From Batillaria attramentaria (taxonomy: Eukaryota; Mollusca; Gastropoda; Batillariidae), in NCBI GenBank assembly GCA_018292915.2, contig JACVVK020000211.1, positions 644,501 through 708,500 of the forward strand: 64,000 nucleotides of DNA, given 5' to 3'. Below are positions 11,520 through 22,400 of the stretch, piece after piece. The notes beneath the pieces are model-generated. The model was not told the DNA's origin and made no database searches. It saw only the letters and a program-made list of their open reading frames with translations. The first letter of the stretch is position 1. Each line of letters opens with the position of its first letter. The translations under genes and the position numbers were made by a program.

Positions 11520-11935
11520 ACTGGATGAAAGATATGCTGGAACCCTGGAAAGGGGTGCACAACCCAAAAGTTCCCGTTCTGGGGGACGAGGGACTCTGTT
11601 GCTGTCAAGTCAGTGTGGCACAACTGCAGTACTGATTCCTTCCACTGGTGGGGCATGGTTCCACTGGTTGCGGGGCAATGAGGAAGGTGGGCCTCCAGGA
11701 TCGACCCAGAGTGTGGATGCTGGGCAAGGCAGAGGAGCGGGAAAGGAAGGGAGAGGGGGCTGACTGGGGGCGGCAGGGAGATTTGGCCAGTGGCGGCCTC
11801 CCTCAAGCAGTGAGGTGTTGTGCTGGGAGAGACCATGGGACGGCACATCCTGGTGCATCCCGGCTTGAGCGCGTGTGCTGCCCCACTGGGGGAGAGCCCA
11901 CGCCCCAACCTCCCTCTGGAGTGCTGGTAATTATC
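11520..11935 (-). repeat. Interspersed repeat, copy 2 of an inverted pair
   Basis: Reverse-complement relative of 5820-6190; see that entry. The open frame on the minus strand (about 150 codons) is Pro/His/Ser-rich without a recognised domain. Confidence 0.55.
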
Positions 11936-11959
11936 ATTGGTCATAGAGCAGGACAAGAT

Positions 11960-14020
11960 TACAGTGGGTTTTTTGGTTGTTTTTTTTTTATAGGGAGTTT
12001 TTCGGCAGTTTCTGACTGTTGAAAAACTTAGTGTGGTTTTGTTTCTGCTTTTCTAACAGTTGGTTTGCATGTTTCATTGTTGCAAGATTTCTGCAGAAAG
12101 GTGAATCTTTCCAGCAGAAATACTGCAGCTTTTTTCTAATGAGAAATACCATGCTAATGTGACTGGGAACTGTTTTGAACCAGGCTCTGTTATGTATATT
12201 TTATGTTTATACATATTCAGTGAACTGAATTTTCTCTCAGAAGTCAAATTTTATATTTCAAATTCATTTTTAATAAAAGTTTGTCTTTCATAATTTGTAT
12301 TTCAAAATACATACTTCAGATATATTTCAAAATCGTATTTAACATTTGTACTCCAAAATCGTTTTTCAAATTCTTATTTCAGAATTTCAAAAGAATAAAT
12401 CTAAATTGTTTTCCTTGTCAGTTATCCTGGTTTTTTGTGTGAAGGTTTTTTCTTGTCACAGCTAACAAACTTGCAGCATTTCTGCATGAAAGAACAAACA
12501 ACAACAACAAAACATTAACAACTCAGCAATTTCCTGTAGTAGTTTTTTTTTTCTGTGTTTTCATCCTGCTGAGTTACACTTTTCACTATGTTTATTTTGC
12601 TTGTCTAAATGCATGATATGGCTGCATATATATATATATATACTGTATATACTACCGCAGTCCGCGTGTGCGGCGTTAAAGCCACAAATAACAAAATAAC
12701 CTACATGTACTACAGTGGTACTAATTTGTCTAGAGATATACATACTGCATGTATTATGATTTGAATAAAATCACTAACTTGTGCTGATAAACTCATTCCC
12801 TAATACTCTAACACTAGTTGTCCGGAGGAATTCCACATAGTCAGTTCACTGTAATCTTGTCATCGATGGCCAATGAATGGTGGTAGGGGGCAGGGGGATC
12901 CTAGTACATGTATTACCAGATCATACTAGAAATACCGCCAGAAATACCAATACTGGTGGGCAGGTGTGTGCACACACACACATTCAAGTGTTTGCAAAGG
13001 AGTTTTCTCTATCTTGCAGCATTACTTTTCCAAGTCAGATTAATAATTTTGGAAGAAATAACTTGTCCTTGTCCTTTTCCCTCAATGTCTTTCTTTTCAT
13101 AGTACATGTAGACTTGTTTGTCCTACAAAGAAGAAAATTGTAAAGTGTTACGATGATTTTCATGGTACATGTAAATAAACGAAAAATGTGGTCCTCATGG
13201 TCTTCTTCACAAATGTTTTGTTAAAAGAGTCTATTCAAAAAAGCCCCCCCCCCCCCCCCCCACCCCGACCCCCCTAAAAAACACCACCACCACCACTACA
13301 AAACATTGAACTAAACAGAAATTTGTGTCATTTAAGAAAGCTCCTTTAAACATAGGTTGCTAATCTTAAACCTGGTGTTTCTGGTGCCATGTATTTCCAG
13401 TGTGTTTATGGTTACTAGCAGGTTCCATGGGTGTATTGTGTTTGGGGCAAATTAAAGCATGGGTATGTTTTGGGTATCCTGATTTTTCTTCATGATTATT
13501 TTATTTACTTTCTTGTTTGTATGTATTTGTTTAAATCTATATGTGTTTATTTTTTTACCCGTTTATTTATTTTGTTTCTTTTCGTTGTTGTTGTTTTTTA
13601 GCTGCATCTTTAAACCTACAAATAAATCGTGGAAACATTGCTTGCAATTGTGGATGAGCTAGGTTTTCCTTTGCTCAATCACAATTAGTTGGTCACCAGC
13701 CGCTGCCAGTCCGCACTCAGGGATAAGAGCAGGAAAAAAAGTTGCTAAGAACAAAATTCTAAAATCTTCATCTGTACTTGAGGCCCAGCGTCTGTTCTGT
13801 CTTTTATTTTATTTCTCTCTGGTACAGTGACATGTATTTGTTGAAATTCCTGGGTCCGGACCCCTGCGGTAATGTGGGTATTCCAAGATTGTTGCAAGAT
13901 GCCGTTCTGACCTGGAAGGAGTGCTTTAGGCATTGCAGGTTGGTCATGGTTCATCATGTACTCAGTGGATTAAAATCACAGTTTAGCTATTTAATGTATG
14001 CTCCCTTATGAATGCGTCTT
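11960..14020. other. AT-rich unassigned sequence
   Basis: No gene recognised. At 12230-12400 a TTTCAAAAT-like motif recurs about every 20 bases. A short (AT)n run lies at 12625-12641, and a C run at 13243-13262 followed by A/C-rich sequence. TACATGTA occurs four times between 12702 and 13173. Confidence 0.4.
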
Positions 14021-14023
14021 TTT

Positions 14024-14299
14024 TTAAATTTCTTTAATTTCCGCTCTTAAAAAAAACAACTCATCAGACCATGCAATCAATGTGCTGACATAGTCATAAT
14101 ACGTACTGTACTGAGCAAGAGAAAATTCAGAAGAGAAAAGTCTGTCGTTATTACACATGATTTCATTTGTGTATACTGAGAATAACAATGGGGATAAAAC
14201 ACATCCCTGAGGGGCCCCAGTGTTCAAAACAATTTCATTAAACATCATCAGTCTGACAACTGAAGGTGTAACCCGTAGGGGAGATGGCTCCAGAGCCAC
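14024..14299 (-). pseudogene. LINE reverse-transcriptase fragment
   Basis: The conceptual protein carries the non-LTR reverse transcriptase signature around the GAPQGCVLSPLLFSVYTNEI motif (palm domain). The expected YADD catalytic box further on is degraded (region reading YYDYVSTL). There is no 5' part and no endonuclease. It is a dead 5'- and 3'-truncated copy of a CR1/L2/jockey-like element. Confidence 0.85.
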
Positions 14300-16450
14300 C
14301 AGGAGCAGTGCGAGACCTATGTATCACTGAAACTTGTTGCTGCACGCAGCAAAATCTGCCCCAGGTATGGTCTGCCCCATCCCAGCCATAAGCTAGGTCT
14401 GAACTTTGGAATGACCATTACTCTGCCCGAATGGAAAGAAAAATTCAAATGGAGCGTAGAAATGAACTGGGGAGAACAAGAGTGTGTGTGTGTGTGAGAG
14501 AGAGAGAGAGGTGAAAGGTGATGACAGTGTAGCGCTGCCAATGCAGCATGTTGTTAGAGACACGAGCATAATCATGCTGAGTGACCACTTCTGTGTTGTA
14601 AATTGATATACATGTAACTGTGACCCCTCCCGGGTTCCCTGTCTCTCCATAAGGATATTTCCTTGTTTCTAAAGTTCAATCCACAGAGGCCACTGGCACA
14701 CACAGTTTAGAATGCATTCATATTCCTTTTTATTATGACTACCAACTGCTAGCACATTACTTACTGCACACAAGTCCTGAAATATTGAAACACTTGAGCA
14801 ACTGCATGGATTGATATGTGTAAGTTATCTGTAAACATTAAGTGTTATTGGCACAGCATACAGGTAAAAATGCTGCCCGGAAATACTAGTGTTGTAAGTC
14901 TGAAAGTGTGTATAAGGAGTTGCAACAGAAGTATTTTCAGGCGGTTGGTATTATGCAAATAAAAATAGTATATTAAACAGTTTTCTCAAAACATAGTGAC
15001 TTTCACGTCACACAAAAGGTGAGTAGGCAAAGTCATCTGAATTTGGTATGTAAAGTCCAGACGCAACGCTGCTAAAAAAGTAAAAGCATCAAAATCTTTA
15101 CTATCTTTTTTTTTTTTTTTTTTTTTTAACACCACAACTCTACAATACCCCACCAATTTACCCAAATGGAGTACATTATACCTTTCGACAGTCAACTCGA
15201 TGTGTTCAGCAACAACCAAGTACTGTAATATAACAAAATCACCTTGGTGAAATGAGTGTGGCACTTGATATTGATTGTCTTTGGCCATTGGAGCCAATGT
15301 TTTGTCTTTTGTGAAGTTTCAACAAAACAACAAAAGTTAAGCAACAACAAATGCAAAAACAAATACCTCAAATCAATAGCCAAACAAAAATGGTGAGCTA
15401 GAGAGTGGACGGCCATTCTGTCAACCACATGATGCAAATTGCATCAACTGATATCACTGCCCTCTTGGAGGACAAATTTTCAAACCTATATGTACATCAA
15501 GAGGCTTTGTAAAACTAGGAAAGAACTTGAAAATAGCACACCATATAATATCAACAAAACATGTAACAACAGAACATGATGTAAAAAAGCGTTTAAAAAT
15601 ATCAAATGTGATGCTACATGTATATATTAATTTACTGTGTATTAAATTAATATATATGAATACAGTATATTTAATATTCATCTGCTGGAATGTCTCGTGC
15701 AGGGTCAGACATATGTATATATCTCTTACATGATTAGTTTGAGTGGTTTACAATGAAAGAAACTATGAGATGTTTGAATTCTTTGCCGTAGCTACAGAAC
15801 ATCCAGCTGTTTATACCACGAGCATTCAGACTCTTACCTCTACTGCTAGTAGCATGTATTTTCAGCGACCTTTTATTTTTCTGGTAGGGTGACTGGTGAC
15901 ATGTGTACCCCCTCAAAATTCTACGCACTGACTTGTGAGGAAATGATGCGTAGGGCAGTTGAAAGTGCGATGTTAAGAAGAATAATTATCATTCAAAGCA
16001 TGTGCTCGCGTACTGACCTTCAAAAGTGCACTCGCAAATACTGCATAGAGAATTTTCTGTGTGATCATTTTTCACGTCATCCAAGCAACATCATATTTCA
16101 CCGCCCAAAGTGAACAAAATAACTATGCACCAGCCGTGATGTATGAGTTCCAAATGTTTGAAATGACGCACTATCTGCACGTCTTTGACTGATGACGTAA
16201 CTGGAGTGTGCTTTTGTGAACTTGTCAATGGTTATGGAAAGTCATCACTCACACTTTCACTCTCTGTTTCCTTGCTATTTTCGGACGTAAAGCACTCATA
16301 GTTAACTCACTGTACGTTTGCACTGGCGAGTGGTGTAAACAGGCCACATATAGGAGAATACTGTGCGCTTCAGAATGAGAATGTTTCTCACAGTTCAGAA
16401 GCATTAACACTCTTGAGATCTTACATAAAACATGATGTACACGAACAATC
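14300..16450. other. Unassigned sequence
   Basis: No convincing exon. Contains a GT/GA tract (14481-14510), a poly-T run (15106-15127) and AT-rich sequence around 15600-15680. Confidence 0.4.
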
Positions 16451-16454
16451 ATTC

Positions 16455-16755
16455 TATGTAAATGTTGATTACAGGGCAGCAAAATAAGAATTCAAATGAA
16501 ACAAAGCGCAAAAAACATCTGTCAGATGTGTACATTACCCACATACAGGTGTACAATAGCAAACAATCACAGTGATGAACAAAATAAGTTCTTTTTAAAT
16601 GTAAACTATGGGTAGCAAAATAGCAACTTCAATAACACAAAGTACAAACACCATCTGTCAGACATGCACATTATGCAGACTCACGTAAGGGTACACTCAT
16701 CAAAAAGATTATCACAGCAAGAGAATACATTATCACAGCAAGAGAATACAGGGTT
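16455..16755. repeat. Diverged tandem duplication and 22-bp direct repeat
   Basis: A segment beginning near 16470 (GCAAAATAAGAATTCAAATG) recurs near 16615 (GCAAAATAGCAACTTCAATA), each with ACACCATCTGTCAGA- or AAACATCTGTCAGA-like sequence about 40 bases on. Just after, TTATCACAGCAAGAGAATAC is repeated back to back (16709-16752). Confidence 0.65.
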
Positions 16756-16930
16756 TCATATCCGTGTTGGACATCAGTCACAGACCAGTTCATTTTCAAA
16801 ATGTCCGTAGAATTTCTGACCAAGATGGACATAATTATGACCTAGCCTTTCTACACCACAGAGGACTACATGTATATTCAGGACACCTGTCCTATACTTT
16901 CATGGAGAGCTAGGATGTTTGTCCTGTTAC
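16750..16930. repeat. Diverged relative of a gene C intron segment
   Basis: Order and wording match 27505-27650 in gene C (TTGGACA, then ACCAAG.CAGATG or ACCAAGATGGACAT, then TCCTATATACTTT or TCCTATACTTTCAT). It is either an interspersed repeat or the relic of another gene copy. I found no tail exon beside it. Confidence 0.45.
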
Positions 16931-16964
16931 ATATGCAGCCCTGAGATAACAACATTTATATATA

Positions 16965-17156
16965 TATATATCCGTGTACCCGTCTGTCGTCGAAAGTTCC
17001 AAGGCCAACGAGCCTTTTCGTACATTGGCCCAGTCACATGGAACAGCCTTCCCTCCCACATCCGCCACGCTCAGTCCTTGGCAACATTCAAAGCTAAATT
17101 GAAAACGCACCTCTTCTCCTCCCAGTAATTCAACCCAGCTTTTTATTGTCTTGTAC

Positions 17157-17193
<37 letters not shown>

Positions 17194-17440
17194 TGGTTTA
17201 TTTGGGTTGGGTTCCCCACATCCTGTGGTTGGGCAGGATGCTGGGGTCCCTGCTCTCTTACTGCCATGGTCTCTGTTGCCTGCAGGGAGACAATGCGGGG
17301 TTTTTTATTTTATTAGTCTTTATTTTCGCGGGTTGTTGCTGCCCCCCCCCCCCCCCGTTATATTGTAAAGCGCCTAGAGCCAGCCCTTGGGTTAGGCGCG
17401 TTAAAAAATCTCCACTATTATTATTATTATTATTATATAT
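16965..17440 (+). mobile_element. 5'-truncated LINE (3' end with reverse-transcriptase C-terminus)
   Basis: The frame ending at 17128 has the typical extreme C-terminus of non-LTR elements: RAFSYIGPVTWNSLPSHIR followed by FKAKLKTHLF. A 3' UTR with a GT tract (17157-17188) and C run (17342-17356) follows, then TAAAGCGCC, and the copy ends in (TTA)n at 17415-17435, the usual microsatellite tail. Confidence 0.8.
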
Positions 17441-18905
17441 ACATTTGTCAGAGACATCCACATGTACTCAATTCAATTAACTTTAGCTCAACATCACTTT
17501 CTTGTCTGATACAAAAACCAGACATTTTTCCTCTTAATCAAAGAACAATGCATAATTAAAATTCATTCAGCAAAATTTCAACTGAAGAAACATACATTAA
17601 GAATACTAATAATGAATTCATTGTAGGCAATAAAGTCCATGTGTATCACAGCCAAGTTAATTGCTGCATGTGATCATTGCTGAATACAAACAAGTGTACT
17701 TAGCATGGAATATTTTGGCATACCTGATAATTTGAATGTCAGGTACAAACCAACAACAACAATAAAAGGCAAACAAATAAACAACAATCCCAAAACACTC
17801 CCCCTCCCCCCCAAAAAAACCCCAACAACAACAACAAAAACAAACCAACCAAAAAACACAACAAACCCCCCCCCCCCCCCCAAAAAAAAAAAAAAAAAAA
17901 CCCCAAAAAACCCAACAACAAACCATTAACACCTTCCTTCATACACAAAATAAAAACCGTTTCTAAAACCTTACAATTGCTTATGAACTGAAACAGAAGT
18001 TGTGACATAAAACGTAAAATTCAAACACGACCACTAAAAAACATTCTGCCAATTTACGACGGAATCATGGTACAGCTGTACATGTACTCATCATCCCATC
18101 CCCTTGCATTCAAGATCTAGTTTTTAATCCAGTGGTGTTACCAGTTTGGAAAAAGTGTGCGAGAAATGAGAGAGAGAGAGAGAGAGACCTTTGATTAGTT
18201 GTTTACAGAAACAAAATACATTTGACATCAGTTTTAGCAGTATTGTGTAAGTCAACCTGACTTCCCATGTTTTTGTTTTTTGGTTTTTTTTTTCACTTGT
18301 TACTGTGAGTTGTGAAAAAATTACCGTGTATAGTGTTGCTTGTGTGGACATGTGGGATGTAGGGTTTCTGGCCACATGCATTACATTAAAACTTTACAAT
18401 TATGCCAATACTGTTAAAACTCTCAATTAAAATGAACACTTTCAGCATCTCTCCCAACCTTTAACTGCTATTCTATTGCAGGGAGACACTACCTTTGGCC
18501 TGGTGATAATACGCAACTCCACTCGACAATCCACAAGGTCTAAGCCCTACCCCTTTACTCTGCCGTGTAATGGTAAAACACAGTAAATCCATGACGCCAT
18601 TTTAAGGGAAAAGGGGTGATTTCAAGATGAAAGAGACTGACGTAATGGTCGTTTTCCTCAAACGAGATCAATGGACTTACTGCTTTCTTCTCATATTTCC
18701 AGCCATAATATTATCGAACTACACGTGCTTCTCTCTTTGTAGTGTCTGACAAAAAAGTTTGCCAGACCATGCTGCATGTTGTGCTCATTATGCCGTGGCA
18801 TGCAATTGGCTGAATTCTGAGGGCTCGCCCCCTTTGATTGACAAGAGTGTAGTGGTCTATGGTCATATTATGAACTGTACTGTGGGCCCCGTTTCCTGGG
18901 GGAGA
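17441..18905. other. Sequence downstream of gene B, no gene seen
   Basis: An A/C-only stretch lies at 17745-17935 with C runs and A runs. An AG tract lies at 18170-18187. The rest shows no exon. It may contain the 3' UTR of gene B (tail 1), but I see no clear AATAAA on the minus strand. Confidence 0.4.
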
Positions 18906-19447
18906 TCACGCTTGTGAACTGTCTTTGAACAGAGATTCATAGGATGGAGGTGGTGGAGCATCACTTGTTGAATCATGGTATGTCGGTGGTGGGGACATGG
19001 TCCCTGGTCCACCAGGTGGCGCCTCTGGATATGCAACAGCTGAAGTGTACGCTGGAGGGGCGGTAGGATCCACTCCAGACAACTCCACAGTCCAAGGGAA
19101 ATCACCACCTTCTTCCTCTGTATCAGTTCTTCCCCTCACAGAGGACCTTGTGCTGCCAGTGGCTTCACTGGCCGGCTGTGAGCCGACGACTCCAGTGCGA
19201 GCCGCGACTGCCCGAGCCCGCTGTCTCACGGAGGAGTCACTCCTCGGCAGGCAGCTGCAAAGCAGCACAGCAGAGAGGCACATACGCAGGCAATGATGCA
19301 CCGCATCACCAATACAGTCACAGCACTCCCTGGCTAGTGAATCTGATTTTTTGCAACCTTTAAAGATTAAACTGAAGACTCCAAAGATGGCGACGAAGAT
19401 GGCAAAGCTTATAACTCTTCCTGCTGTCGTCTCCCAGAAGGGTGGGT
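18906..19447 (-). CDS. Gene B terminal exon, tail 1 (TM and three PPxY)
   Basis: Acceptor AG lies at 19449-19448; the exon opens DPPFWETTAGRV after the shared G, then a hydrophobic helix (ISFAIFVAIFGVFSLIF). A cysteine-rich juxtamembrane stretch (ECCDC and following) could be palmitoylated. The tail is Pro- and acid-rich and has three PPxY-type motifs: APPAY, PPPTY and PPPSYESLF, ending FKDSSQA and TGA at 18906. The length (542 bp including stop) keeps the frame of the 23176 exon. It is intact, with no internal stop. Confidence 0.8.
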
Positions 19448-22400
19448 CTATGACAGAGAAAAAAACACACAGCCATTGCAAGTACAAATTTTCCAAAATC
19501 TAGCAGAATCGGCAAGTTTTCATCAGAGCACAGAAAAAGTTCCTTATATCAAACACAAACCAGTGGTTCATACCCATAGGTGGTTTCCAACCATACTTGG
19601 GAACACCGATGTGTGGTATTTGTGGTTTTTTTGTGTCTGGTGTATGTATGTGTGCAGTACACTGTAGTAAGGAAAGAAGTGGTGGTATGAAAACAAAGAA
19701 GCAGCAAACACATCCTCAAAGCTGACAGGTTTGTGAGAGAAATGAAAAGTTAGAGTTAGCAGAAGAGAAAGAGAAACCATGTTAGGTAACATAAAAAAGC
19801 AGTGAAACTAAGTATCCCACCCGAAAAGCAAGCAAAACAACTGATAATCAATCTGGAAAACAAATTCAGTTCAGACTACAACCACTGGCCTGATGGTCAC
19901 TGCTGCAGAGCCATGAATGACAGGAAAAACTTCATAATGCTTATTCTGACCAGAATATGAAAATCTGCCTCACTGGTCACTGATAATACATGCACGTGTC
20001 CTGACTCTTGCTATTTCAGATGACAATTTGGACAAAAATGTAGACTCATGTACACTCATCTCCAGGTATATTTGTGAGGTTAGACATTAGGCCTTGGAAC
20101 TGTCCTTGAACAAAGATTCATAGGATGGAGGGGATGGAGCACTGGCTGTATCGTGGAATGTCAGCGGTGGGGCAGTCGCTTCCTGTCGTGGTGTGGGAAG
20201 GTCCTCGACAACTGTTTCATAGTTCGGTGGGGCGCTCGGGTCAACCATGTTGCTCATCTCTAGGTCCAAATGTGACAGGTTTGGTCCATCTGTCCTCTCA
20301 GGAATGGTACCACCTTCCTCATCTTCTGCCTCAGCTGGGAGAGTGAAGGAGGACCGTCTGATGGTGTTACTCGCTGGCTGGGAGTGCATGATTTGAATGT
20401 CAGCCTGACCTTGCTGATAATCTCCCCTGGATGTTCCTTCGCTGGACAGGCAATCCCCAAGTTGACTGCACCATGAGCAGCACACTTGCACGCAACTGCC
20501 TCCTGTCTTACAAAAACATTCACAGCATTCTTTCACGGGTGAGCTACGACTCATGATAGCTTTGCAGATTCCGAAGGCAACGCAGCAGATGAAAACGAAG
20601 ACGAACGTGACGCCGATGATAGGCCCTACAATAGACTCCCAGACTGAAAGTTCTATGACAGAAAAATAAAAAAGCAGCATGCATAATAGTGGTGCAATGT
20701 AATAATTTAAAGCATAAATAAAAAAGCAATTAATAGGCAAGGAAGACTATACACACACTGAAAAAAACAAACGAACAAACTGGTAAATGTCACGTTTATA
20801 ATTTGGAAGGCTGCAGAACACTCGATAAAGCGACCAACAGAAAGAAGGAGACAGTGTAAAGCTGGTACAGAATGCTTAAGCCTCGGACCAGGGCAAGCTT
20901 TGGACTGCCAATTGCTATGATGAGTATATTCAGAGCCCGGTGGTGGTTGCATTTTGGCTATTACGATTATACTTGGAGCTCGTCAAGACAAGACAGAGGA
21001 ACAGTGTGTGGCAAAATCCCTAATCTATCCTCATGGCAGGTTGAGTTGTCGTTGAGTTGCAGGTCTGAGGATAGACATTATGCCATAGCACTGTCCTTGA
21101 ACAAACTTGTACGATGGAGGTGGTGGAAGATTGCTTGATGCACCATCATACGTTAGAGGTGGGGCTGTTTCATCCCAATGCAAAGGCTGCCGGTGTGGCA
21201 GAGAACTCCACAATAGTACCACTTGCCTCAACATCAAACCCTGACAGTTCATGTCCCTCTGCCAAAGGGACGTCACCAGCTTCCTCTTCCCCATTAGTTC
21301 TCCCCCTTCTGCAGCTAGTCGTGTCACCAGCCAGATGTGAACGAAACAGCTGAGCAACTGTCTGGTGGAGTGTCGCATAGGTGATCGGTTGTTTGATGGG
21401 ACGTTTGCCGTGGTCACCGTTTAACTGTCTGCTCCCACATTCAGTGTTTGACAGGACAAGTTACATCTATCACCACAACGATAGCCCTGACTACCTATCT
21501 ATGCACTCACTGCTTTAACGGTAAATGGGGACTTGTCAAAGTTTTGAACACTACACAGACGGTGCCACAGGTGTACAAGAGAACAAAAAAAAACAAAAAC
21601 AGACAATTCCTGACGCACCTATTGGTACTTTATCCCATACTGTTAAGACAGAAAAAAAAAACCCACAAAAAACAGACCTGGGTACCCCCCCAAAAGAGAA
21701 ATCTGTAATTCTACCAGAAAAAAACTAATCCACAGGAAAAACCTGTAATATACTGTCATTTTTTAAAATTTATCCTACCTGCAGCTTACTGTTTCCCAGA
21801 TTTAGATTTATAGTATGCTGACTTTAACGCCTGCAGTTGTTTGGCATCATACTTCCTGTCCCATGGATACCCTGGCATCGACTTCACAACCAACAAACTT
21901 CCGTGCACTGAATTGATGATCGCTGTGGTTTTGTTTCTGCAATTGCTATACCCTTGAGCATTTTTTGAGTCCGGGAATGCAGCCTTGACAACTTTCGTGA
22001 AAACATCAGCTGATGATGGAGAACGGTTATTTTCACTACAGACTCAGTGACCATCACTTCTGTACGCACAATATCCCTGTCCATTGCAGACAGTGTACCA
22101 CTAGAGGTAGGCATGAACATGTTCAGTTTGGGCTGATTCACTGCTTTTGTGTCTCTGGCAAGTGAAAGATAGTTGGTGTGTTTCTTGGTTTTCAGGTGTC
22201 CTTGGATATCGAAACTGCCGCTGTGCGTGATTGAGAAGTCGCACTTGCAGTAGTCACAGTGTGCATAACTATCTCCCAATGAAGATCTTGAAATTCCAGG
22301 TATCTTCAAGTACTTGTCAGTGAACTTCTGAGTAACTTTCAGCTTTTTAGTTGCCGACTTTGATGTCGAAGAATGCGCATCATCGTGTGATCTCTTGCTC

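Noticed and set aside
21031..21417. 128-codon minus-strand frame
   Set aside because: It is a mixture of frames across the decayed third tail exon of gene B, not a separate gene.
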